From: Gammaproteobacteria bacterium
GTDB lineage: Bacteria; Pseudomonadota; Gammaproteobacteria; S144-34
Length of the DNA: 11,675 bases
Direction: 5' to 3'
Assembly (NCBI GenBank): GCA_015494165.1
Contig: WGBS01000069.1
Coordinates: 1 to 11,675, forward strand
The notes beneath the pieces are model-generated. The model searched no databases, was not told the DNA's origin, and saw only the letters and a program-made list of their open reading frames with translations. The position numbers and the translations under genes were made by a program. Shown here in pieces: positions 1 through 5,372 of this stretch (the stretch's first letter is position 1; each line of letters starts with the position of its first letter).

Positions 1-39
1 GGGCAGCGCGTGCCCCCGGCACGGAGGGCGGCGCCGTGA
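1..39 (+). CDS. C-terminal end of a repeat-encoded small ORF (partial)
   Basis: The last 12 codons of a unit whose start lies outside the window read GQRVPPARRAAP and stop at TGA 37-39. This matches the end of the next unit downstream. The stop overlaps the GTG start of that unit (36-38) as GTGA. Whether the peptide is made is unknown. The assignment rests on identity with the complete units. Confidence 0.5.
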   Translation, partial: GQRVPPARRAAP

Positions 40-167
40 GCACGGGGGCGCGGAGCGCCCAGTTGCGGCGAATCGGCGCGAGCCCTCAGGAGGGGAGACA
101 AGTGCTGGTGTCGCGATCGAACCTCCACGGGCAGCGCGTGCCCCCGGCACGGAGGGCGGCGCCGTGA
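36..167 (+). CDS. Repeat-encoded small ORF, unit 1 (43 aa)
   Basis: Starts at GTG 36 behind GGAGGG with a 7-nt spacer and ends at TGA 165-167, which overlaps the next GTG (164-166). The peptide begins VSTGARSAQLRRIGASPQEG, has the middle segment RQVLVSRSNLHGQRVPP and ends ARRAAP. It is arginine-rich and basic, with no signal peptide or membrane segment. A second AGGAGG (88-93) lies 8 nt before an in-frame GTG at 102, so a shorter 21-residue product could also start there. The middle segment is nearly the same as in the minus-strand units at 7897-8168. No function is recognised. The open frame is real, but expression is unproven, and the sequence could act mainly as RNA or as a coupling element. 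Confidence 0.55.
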   Translation: MSTGARSAQLRRIGASPQEGRQVLVSRSNLHGQRVPPARRAAP

Positions 168-319
168 GCACGGGGGCGGAGCGGAGCGAGCGACGCGAGC
201 GCAGCGGAGGCCAGTTGCGGCGAATCGGCGCAAGCCCTCAGGAGGGGGCGCCGGTGCGGGTACGGCGCCAAACCCTCACGCGGTGGCCTGTGTCTGCGGC
301 ACGGAGGGCGGCGCCGTGA
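164..319 (+). CDS. Repeat-encoded small ORF, unit 2 (51 aa)
   Basis: Starts at GTG 164 in the GTGA that ends unit 1, and stops at TGA 317-319, inside the GTGA that starts unit 3. It has the long form of the conserved block: a purine-rich insert around 178-211 adds 24 nt (8 codons, run AERSERRERSGGQ) without breaking the frame. The common core QLRRIGASPQEG follows. The 50-nt variable segment encodes APVRVRRQTLTRWPVS, unlike unit 1, and the unit closes with AARRAAP. AGGAGG with an in-frame GTG 8 nt later is kept. Indels in multiples of three and an open frame through a different variable segment favour translation. The function is unknown. Confidence 0.55.
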   Translation: MSTGAERSERRERSGGQLRRIGASPQEGAPVRVRRQTLTRWPVSAARRAAP

Positions 320-447
320 GCGCGGGGGCGCGGAGCGCCCAGTTGCGGCGAATCGGCGCGAGCCCTCAGGAGGGAAGGTCTGTGATGTCACCGGGGCTGG
401 TCCTGGTAACGCGGCGTGTATCCGCGGCACGGAGGGCGGCGGCATGA
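316..447 (+). CDS. Repeat-encoded small ORF, unit 3 (43 aa), coupled to hydG
   Basis: Starts at GTG 316 and ends at TGA 445-447, overlapping the hydG start as ATGA. The N-terminal half is VSAGARSAQLRRIGASPQEG. The variable segment encodes RSVMSPGLVLVTRRVS, different again from units 1 and 2, and the end is AARRAAA. The AGGAGG near 368 is followed 8 nt later by GTG-ATG, in frame. This unit ties the array to a gene of known function, because a ribosome finishing it would terminate on the hydG start codon. A leader role in hydG translation is an inference from this geometry. Confidence 0.55.
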   Translation: MSAGARSAQLRRIGASPQEGRSVMSPGLVLVTRRVSAARRAAA

Positions 448-1307
448 GCGGGGCGGCCGCGGGTGCCGCTCCCGTGCCGGGGCGCGACGTGCCGGTGCCG
501 GCGCGCGTCGTCGAGCGCGTGCAGGAGTCGCCCACCATCGTCACGCTGCGCCTCGAGCTCGAAGGGGCGGGCGCGCACGAGGCCTTCTCCTTCCGGCCGG
601 GCCAGTTCAACATGCTGCTGGTGCCGGGCGTCGGCGAGGTGCCGATCTCGATCTCCTCGGACCCCGACCGCGACCGCCTGCTGGGGCATACGGTGCGCAT
701 GGTGGGGCGGGTGACGCGGGTGCTCGCGCGCCTGCCGGTGGGCGCGCGCCTCGGCGTGCGCGGCCCGTTCGGGCGCGGCTGGCCGCTGGAGGCCGCGCGC
801 GGCGGCGACGTGGTCGTCCTCGCCGGCGGCCTCGGCTGCGCGCCCGTGGTCGGCGCCATCCGCTACGTGCTGCACCGGCGCGCCGACTACGGGCGCCTCG
901 TCGTCATGCAGGGCGTCAAGCACGCCGAGGACCTCATCTGGCGCGCGCAGTACGAGGCGTGGGCGCGCGAGCCGGACGTGCAGGTGCTGCTCGCCGCCGA
1001 CGTCGCCGGCGGCGACTGGCCCTGGAACGTGGGGCCCGTGACCGAGCTGCTCGAGGCGGCGCGCTTCGAGCACGGGCGCTGCACCGTGCTCATGTGCGGT
1101 CCGGAGCCGATGATGGTGGCGGCCGCGCGCAGGCTCGAGGGGATGGGCGTGCCGCCGCAGGCCATCCATCTCAGCATGGAGCGCAACATGCAGTGCGCCG
1201 TCGGCCGCTGCGGCCACTGCCAGCTCGGGCCCTGGTTCGTGTGCCGCGACGGGCCCGTGTTCCGCTACGACACCGTCCGCCCGCTGCTGGGCGTGCGAGG
1301 GTTCTGA
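444..1307 (+). CDS. hydG: NiFe hydrogenase (group 3b) gamma subunit, FAD/NAD(P)-binding
   Basis: This is the diaphorase-type subunit of a cytoplasmic sulfhydrogenase-like NAD(P)-linked hydrogenase (HydG of the HydBGDA type, not the HydG maturase of FeFe hydrogenases). It moves electrons between NAD(P)H and the Fe-S chain leading to the NiFe site. The 287-aa protein has a ferredoxin-reductase-like FAD domain (RPGQF at 51-55, PISISS at 67-72), a nucleotide-binding domain (GGLGCAP 128-134, CGPEPM 218-223) and a C-terminal 2Fe-2S site with Cys251, 256, 259 and 267. The ATG at 444 has GGAGGG just upstream and overlaps the stop of the last repeat-encoded ORF. The delta and alpha subunits follow, but only after a minus-strand toxin-antitoxin module. 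The beta subunit that normally precedes it would lie left of the window. Confidence 0.93.
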   Translation: MSGAAAGAAPVPGRDVPVPARVVERVQESPTIVTLRLELEGAGAHEAFSFRPGQFNMLLVPGVGEVPISISSDPDRDRLLGHTVRMVGRVTRVLARLPVGARLGVRGPFGRGWPLEAARGGDVVVLAGGLGCAPVVGAIRYVLHRRADYGRLVVMQGVKHAEDLIWRAQYEAWAREPDVQVLLAADVAGGDWPWNVGPVTELLEAARFEHGRCTVLMCGPEPMMVAAARRLEGMGVPPQAIHLSMERNMQCAVGRCGHCQLGPWFVCRDGPVFRYDTVRPLLGVRGF

Positions 1308-1349
1308 GGCGTGAGAGCGAAAGAAAGGCGCAACATGCCCGCGCGTGGG

Positions 1350-1715
1350 TCAGGCCGCCGCGGCGTAGGCGCGCAGGCGCACGTCGACGTGGATCTCCCG
1401 GTACGGGCAGCGCACGCCACCGGTAGCCGTCCGCTCGACCAGGCCGAGCTCCGCGAGGGCACGCACGTCGTCGTGCACGCGGCGCACGTCCCGCCCCAGG
1501 CGGCGGGCGAGCTCGCGCACCGGCAGCTCGCCTGCGCCGAGCAGTGCTTGCAGCAGCGCCCAGCGCCGCGGGGTGAGGTGCACGAAGAAGGCCTCCGGGC
1601 TTTCGAAGTTCAAGGTGTCGTGGCCTGGCCGGCCCCGCTGCGCGCGACGCCCGGCTGCGCGGAGCCGTCTCCTCCAGTCGGGATCGACCGTCACCTTGAG
1701 CGTGCGGAGCGCCAT
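1350..1715 (-). CDS. HTH regulator, probable antitoxin of the TumE-type module
   Basis: A 121-aa protein starting MALRTLKVTVDP. A mid-region FESPEAFFVHLTPRRWALLQ stretch leads into a winged-helix DNA-binding region at about 52-95 (VRELARRLGRDVRRVHDDVR, then LGLVERT). It ends in a YREIHVDVRL strand typical of the HVO_A0114-like/MarR-like HTH proteins found next to TumE (DUF6516) proteins. In that family the HTH protein is the antitoxin (TumA) and represses its own operon. Its start at 1715 overlaps the end of the toxin gene by 25 nt, so the two are co-transcribed and probably coupled. It stops 42 nt past the hydG stop, on the other strand. The palindrome at 1991-2014 is a plausible binding site. 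Confidence 0.82.
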   Translation of the reverse strand: MALRTLKVTVDPDWRRRLRAAGRRAQRGRPGHDTLNFESPEAFFVHLTPRRWALLQALLGAGELPVRELARRLGRDVRRVHDDVRALAELGLVERTATGGVRCPYREIHVDVRLRAYAAAA

Positions 1716-1993
1716 CGCTCGATCTCCCGGATGAAGTCCTCGAGAAGCTGCTCGATGCCGCGGAACCGGTATGGCCGTTCGGTCCCGCCGATATGGAAGT
1801 GGTCGCCCTTCCCGCGCTCGTTGTCGAACCCGATCACGCGGCGGCCGCCGACGACGAAGGCCAGCCGGTACTTGTACCGATGCCGGCATGGCGGCACCGG
1901 CGCCGGCAGACGCCAGATCACGAGCTCCGTGATCCAGCCCTCCGGCGAGACGTCCTTGTGCCTCGTCACGAGGACGGCCTTCCTGGCCTTCAT
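1691..1993 (-). CDS. tumE: TumE-family (DUF6516) toxin-like protein
   Basis: A 100-aa protein with the family's signature blocks: YKYRL at 40-44, FDNERGKGDHFH at 56-67, PYRF at 74-77 and a C-terminal helix EQLLEDFIREIERW. The conserved D/E/H cluster suggests a metal or nucleic-acid site, but the molecular activity is not something the sequence alone shows. It is the first gene of the pair; the HTH gene follows with a 25-nt overlap, the usual toxin-first order for this family. Its start codon is part of the 24-bp palindrome at 1991-2014, and a TTGACC -35-like box sits upstream. The module lies head-on inside the hydrogenase operon between hydG and hydD, which suggests acquisition by insertion. 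Confidence 0.85.
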   Translation of the reverse strand: MKARKAVLVTRHKDVSPEGWITELVIWRLPAPVPPCRHRYKYRLAFVVGGRRVIGFDNERGKGDHFHIGGTERPYRFRGIEQLLEDFIREIERWRSARSR

Positions 1994-2030
1994 GTTGACA
2001 TATATGACAACATGGCGCCGACCGGGTCAA
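1991..2030 (-). promoter_or_regulatory. Promoter and palindromic operator of the tumE module
   Basis: Positions 1991-2014 form a 24-bp inverted repeat: arms CATGTTG (1991-1997) and CAACATG (2008-2014), with a self-complementary CATATATG core (1999-2006) and one mismatched pair (1998/2007). It is the most AT-rich stretch of this region. Reading the minus strand, TTGACC (2025-2030) sits 17 nt before TCATAT (2007-2002), giving a weak -35/-10 pair with the -10 inside the palindrome. The tumE ATG lies in the distal arm, so the transcript would be leaderless or nearly so. Binding by the HTH antitoxin is inferred from position and symmetry. The right arm also contains an in-frame ATG for hydD (2012). 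Confidence 0.65.
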
Positions 2031-2047
2031 GTGTGGATGGGCATGAG

Positions 2048-2887
2048 GTGACCTCGCGGAGCGCGCAAGGTCGTGCTACGGGCGACGGGCGCGGAAAGCG
2101 GCTGCGGGTCGCGGTGCACAAGTTCGGCTCCTGCGACGGCTGCCAGCTCGCCTTCCTCAACGCGGGCGAGGCGCTGCTCGCGCTCGCCGGGCGCGTCGAC
2201 ATCGTGCACTTCGCCGAGGCCGGCCCCTACGCGCCCGAGGCGCGCGTCGACGTCGCCTTCGTCGAGGGCAGCATCGGCACCCCGGAGGAGGTCGAGCGCA
2301 TCCGCCAGGTGCGCGAGCACGCGCGGGTCCTGGTGGCGATCGGCGCCTGCGCCACCTCCGGCGGCGTGCAGGCCCTGCGCAACCTGGCGCAGGCATCCGA
2401 CTGGGTGGCGCGCACCTACCCCGATCCCGGGGCGGTGCACGTGCTCGCCGAGTCGCGGCCGGTGTCGGCCTACGTGGCGGTGGATCTGGAGCTCGCGGGC
2501 TGCCCCGTGACCACGCGCGCCCTGATGGAGGCGGTCGCCTCCTTCCTGCGCGGTGCGCCGCCGCCGGCGGCGCGCGAGAAGCTGTGCCTGGAGTGCAAGC
2601 GCGCCGGCCACCCCTGCGTGCTCGTCACGCGCGGCGCGCCCTGCATGGGGCCGGTGACCGCGGCGGGCTGCGGCGCGCTGTGCCCCGGGCTCGGGCGCGC
2701 CTGCTACGGCTGCTTCGGCCCTGCCGAGCTCAGCGAGCCCGACGCCCTGGCGGCACGGCTCGCGGCGCTGGGGCTCGATCCGGCGGCGGTGCGCCGGCGC
2801 CTGCTCTCGATCCACGCCGGCGCGCCCGCCTTCGCGCGGGCCGCCGTGCGCCTCGGGAACGGCCACCGGGGAGGGGACGATGGCTGA
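2048..2887 (+). CDS. hydD: NiFe hydrogenase (group 3b) delta (small) subunit
   Basis: The small subunit carries three Fe-S clusters that wire the NiFe site to the other subunits. With the GTG at 2048 the protein is 279 aa. The proximal cluster ligands are Cys29/Cys32 (SCDGCQL), Cys101 (GACATSGG) and Cys152 (GCPV). The distal and medial clusters use Cys180, 183, 190 and 199 and Cys208, 212, 219 and 222, the full ferredoxin-like set. An alternative in-frame ATG at 2012 would add 12 residues but lies in the tumE operator; 2048 is preferred because the conserved core RLRVAVHKF begins soon after it. The gene overlaps hydA by 8 nt. Its 5' end lies against the tumE module, so translation can no longer be directly coupled to hydG. 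Confidence 0.93.
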   Translation: MTSRSAQGRATGDGRGKRLRVAVHKFGSCDGCQLAFLNAGEALLALAGRVDIVHFAEAGPYAPEARVDVAFVEGSIGTPEEVERIRQVREHARVLVAIGACATSGGVQALRNLAQASDWVARTYPDPGAVHVLAESRPVSAYVAVDLELAGCPVTTRALMEAVASFLRGAPPPAAREKLCLECKRAGHPCVLVTRGAPCMGPVTAAGCGALCPGLGRACYGCFGPAELSEPDALAARLAALGLDPAAVRRRLLSIHAGAPAFARAAVRLGNGHRGGDDG

Positions 2888-4202
2888 CGAGCGCGAGCTG
2901 CGCATCGAGGTGCCGGCGCTCACGCGCGTCGAGGGGGAGGGCGCCCTCGAGATCGAGGTCGCGGCAGGGCGCATCCGCGCGCTGCGGCTGCGCATCTACG
3001 AGCCGCCGCGCCTCTTCGAGCGCCTCCTGGAGGGACGCTCCTTCGAGGAGGTGCCGGACCTGGTGGCGCGCATCTGCGGCATCTGCCCGGTCGCCTACCA
3101 GATGAGCGCCGTGCACGCCTTCGAGGCCCTGTTCGGCTGCGCGCCCGGGCCCTGGGTGCGGCGCATGCGGCGCGCGCTCTACTGCGGCGAGTGGATCGAG
3201 AGCCACAGCCTCCACATCCACCTCCTCGCCGCGCCCGACCTCTACGGCTGCGAAAGCGTCGTCGAGCTCGCGCGCCGCGAGCCGGAGGCGGTGCGCCGCG
3301 GGCTCGCCCTGCAAGGGCTCGGAAACGACCTCATCGCGCTCTTCGGCGGCCGCTCGGTGCATCCGGTCGGCGTGCGTGCCGGCGGCTTCCACGCCGCGCC
3401 GCGCCGCGAGGCCGTCGCCGCTCTGCAGGCGCGCTGCGAGGACGCCGTGCCCGAGGCCGAGGCCCTGGTGGCCTGGGCCGCGGGGCTCGAGCGGCCGCGC
3501 AGCCCGCAGGCGCTGCGCTGCCTGGCGCTCTCGCATCCGGACGAGTATCCGATGAACGAGGGCGAGCTCGCCTGCACCGACGGCACGCGCTTTGCCTTCG
3601 CCGACTTCGAGCGGCACGTGGAGGAGCGCCAGGTGCCGTATTCGACCGCGCTGCACGCCCTCCTCGGCGGCGAGCCTTATCTCACGGGACCGATCGCGCG
3701 CCTCAACCTCAACCACGACCGCCTGCACCCCGTCGCGCGCGCCGCGCTCGCGCGCAGCGGACTCGCCCTGCCGGTCTCGGATCTCAACGACGCCATGGTG
3801 GTGCGCGCCGTGGAGGTGCTCCACGCGGTGGCCGAGGCGGCGGAGCTCCTGCGTGGCTACGAGCCGCCGGAGCGGCCCTTCGCCGAGGCGCGCCCGCGCG
3901 CGGGGACGACGGCCTGGGCGACGGAGGCGCCGCGCGGGGTGCTCTGGCACCGCTACGAGGTGGACGGCGAGGGCATCGTGCGCGGCGCGCGCATCGTCCC
4001 GCCCACGAGCCAGAACCAGGCCCACATCGAGGCCACGCTGCGGGCGACGCTGGAGGCGGGGGGCCTGGAGCGCGCGCCCGAGGTGCTGCGCGCCGAGGCC
4101 GAACGCACGGTCCGCCACTACGACCCGTGCATCTCCTGCGCCACGCACTTCCTGGATCTCAGGATCCGGGAGGCGGGCGCCGAGGGCTCGCCGTCAGGTT
4201 GA
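2880..4202 (+). CDS. hydA: NiFe hydrogenase (group 3b) alpha (large, catalytic) subunit
   Basis: The 440-aa large subunit holds the NiFe(CN)2CO active site. The L1 motif is RICGIC (64-69; Cys66, Cys69) and the L2 motif is DPCISCATH (415-423; Cys417, Cys420), so all four NiFe ligands are present. GGRSVHPVG in the middle is another family hallmark. A tail of 17 residues follows His423; whether it is trimmed by a maturation protease cannot be told from the sequence. The ATG at 2880 has a GGAGGGG Shine-Dalgarno 3 nt upstream, at the close end of usable spacing, and overlaps the hydD stop. The stop at 4200-4202 overlaps the convergent RluA-family gene by 9 bp. No hyp maturation genes are in the window, so they must be elsewhere if the enzyme is active. 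Confidence 0.95.
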   Translation: MADERELRIEVPALTRVEGEGALEIEVAAGRIRALRLRIYEPPRLFERLLEGRSFEEVPDLVARICGICPVAYQMSAVHAFEALFGCAPGPWVRRMRRALYCGEWIESHSLHIHLLAAPDLYGCESVVELARREPEAVRRGLALQGLGNDLIALFGGRSVHPVGVRAGGFHAAPRREAVAALQARCEDAVPEAEALVAWAAGLERPRSPQALRCLALSHPDEYPMNEGELACTDGTRFAFADFERHVEERQVPYSTALHALLGGEPYLTGPIARLNLNHDRLHPVARAALARSGLALPVSDLNDAMVVRAVEVLHAVAEAAELLRGYEPPERPFAEARPRAGTTAWATEAPRGVLWHRYEVDGEGIVRGARIVPPTSQNQAHIEATLRATLEAGGLERAPEVLRAEAERTVRHYDPCISCATHFLDLRIREAGAEGSPSG

Positions 4203-5123
4203 GGGTTCCTCCGCGGCGTCCGCGACCCGCCAGCCGGCCTCGGCCTCCGGGATCTCGAAGTGCACGCGCTCGCCCGTGGCGGGGTCGCGGAAGGCGAGGC
4301 CCGCGGCGACGAGGCGCATGCCCTCGGTGTTCTTGTTGCCGCGTCCGTAGCGCGGGTCGCCCATGACCGGAAAGCCCAGCATGTCCAGGTGGCGGCGGAT
4401 CTGGTGCAGGCGCCCCGTGGCGATGCGCACGCGCACCGCGCTCACGTCGCGCGCGGCGTCGTAGGACAGCACCTCGTACTCGGTGAGCGCGGCCTGGCCG
4501 TCGAGCGGGAGCTCCACGCGGCCGGTCCGGCCGTGGGCGGCGGCGAGGTCGCCCCGCACCTCGGCGAGGTAGACCTTCTCCACCTGCATGGCCTGGAACT
4601 GGCGCGAGAGGTTGGCGGCGGCCGCACGCGTGTGGGCGAAGACCATGAGCCCCTGCGCCTCGCGGTCCAGGCGGTGGACCAGGTAGGTCCTGCGTCGGGG
4701 CGCGACCGCCTTTTCCACCTGGCGGAGGATGGCGACGTGGTCGCCGTAGCTGGTGCCCTCCGAGAGCAGGCCGGCAGGCTTGAACCACACGCTGTAGGTC
4801 TCGCGGTCGGCGATGCAGCGCGCCTGCGGGGGCTCCAGGTCGAGGATGCGCGGGTCGTAGTAGAGCTCGACCCGGTCACCGGGGGCGAGCGGCGCCTTGG
4901 CGCGCCGCAGTCGCGTGCGTTTGCTGCCAGCGCGCGCACGGGTCACCCAGACGGCGCCCTTGCTCATGGCGTCCTTGACCGCGCGCTTGCTGAGGCCCGA
5001 GTAGAGCGCTAGGAAGTCGGCCGCGGTGCGCGGGTCCGTGGCGCTCACGCGCCGGGCCAGCGTGACGCGCCGCGGCGCGCGCTCGTCCAGCAGCGGGTGG
5101 GTGCCGTCCTTGTCGCGGGCCAT
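4194..5123 (-). CDS. RluA-family pseudouridine synthase
   Basis: This enzyme isomerises uridine to pseudouridine in rRNA or tRNA. The 309-aa protein has an S4-like N-terminal region (about 33-90, with LSKRAVKDAMSKGAVWV), then the catalytic domain with the RluA signature HRLDREAQGL (150-159; catalytic Asp153), and the late motifs GRLHQIRRHL (237-246) and GDPRYG (255-260). The ATG at 5123 is preferred. The frame stays open upstream to 5921, but that part is low-complexity antisense of the next gene. The target site (RluA, RluC, RluD, TruC or other) cannot be decided. Its stop overlaps the hydA stop region by 9 bp in convergent orientation, so there is no room for a bidirectional terminator. Confidence 0.93.
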   Translation of the reverse strand: MARDKDGTHPLLDERAPRRVTLARRVSATDPRTAADFLALYSGLSKRAVKDAMSKGAVWVTRARAGSKRTRLRRAKAPLAPGDRVELYYDPRILDLEPPQARCIADRETYSVWFKPAGLLSEGTSYGDHVAILRQVEKAVAPRRRTYLVHRLDREAQGLMVFAHTRAAAANLSRQFQAMQVEKVYLAEVRGDLAAAHGRTGRVELPLDGQAALTEYEVLSYDAARDVSAVRVRIATGRLHQIRRHLDMLGFPVMGDPRYGRGNKNTEGMRLVAAGLAFRDPATGERVHFEIPEAEAGWRVADAAEEPST

Positions 5124-5372
5124 CGGATGCCGTCTCCGGCGCGGTGGCAGGGGATGCGAAACCTTGCCAGATGCGCGCGGCGCTTTCAAGCGAGAAATGG
5201 CATCAACAAGATTCTGTAATGCGTGGTAGAGAAAGCAAAATGGAAAAGTGGCTGCGGCTGCGGGAAAGGGCCGCGCCGGGCCGGGGTGGCGCCGCGCGCC
5301 GTCTGCGGCCATGCTCTTGCGCGGGGGCGGGCGGCGAGCCCGCAGGGAAGGAAGCACGCAAGGAGGAAAGCC
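5124..5372. promoter_or_regulatory. Divergent intergenic region between RluA-family and MDR genes
   Basis: This 249-bp gap separates two divergent genes and must hold both promoters. A relatively AT-rich stretch lies at about 5185-5250 (for example TTCTGTAATG at 5212-5221, where TGTAAT resembles a -10 box). I could not find a well-spaced -35 partner on either strand. The Shine-Dalgarno AGGAGG at 5361-5366 sits 6 nt before the MDR start codon and fixes that start. No small ORF or RNA is evident. Confidence 0.45.

Larger units (their letters stand above)
1..447 (+). repeat. Tandem array of coupled small-ORF repeat units upstream of hydG
   Basis: Conserved blocks lie at 17-94 (78 nt), 145-246 (102 nt) and 297-374 (78 nt), with a truncated block from 425 that runs into the hydG start. 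Each full block begins CGGCACGGAGGGCGGCGCC and ends CCCTCAGGAGGG. The segments between blocks (95-144, 247-296, 375-424) are each exactly 50 nt but differ strongly in sequence. Every block carries a GGAGGG Shine-Dalgarno 7 nt before a GTG start, and the reading frame of each unit ends at the TGA of the next GTGA. The block also contains small inverted repeats (CACGG/CCGTG around the start site, CCCT/AGGG around the second AGGAGG, and GGGCGC/GCGCCC in the short form). The same repeat occurs on the other strand at 7697-8168. The array continues beyond the left edge. Confidence 0.9.

Noticed and set aside
1..447. CRISPR array
   Set aside because: Repeat blocks of 78-102 nt with variable length, shared sequence between segments, coding frames throughout and no cas genes do not fit CRISPR.
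366..1217. Long minus-strand ORF opposite hydG (283 codons)
   Set aside because: It lies antisense to a gene with clear family motifs; its translation is low-complexity His/Arg/Ala-rich, as expected for a shadow frame in GC-rich DNA.
1311..2051. Plus-strand ORF (246 codons) across the toxin-antitoxin module
   Set aside because: It is antisense to the TumE and HTH genes, whose family motifs are clear on the minus strand; the plus translation has no motif and biased composition.
2027..2995. Long minus-strand ORF opposite hydD (322 codons)
   Set aside because: Antisense shadow of hydD with biased composition and no recognisable domain.
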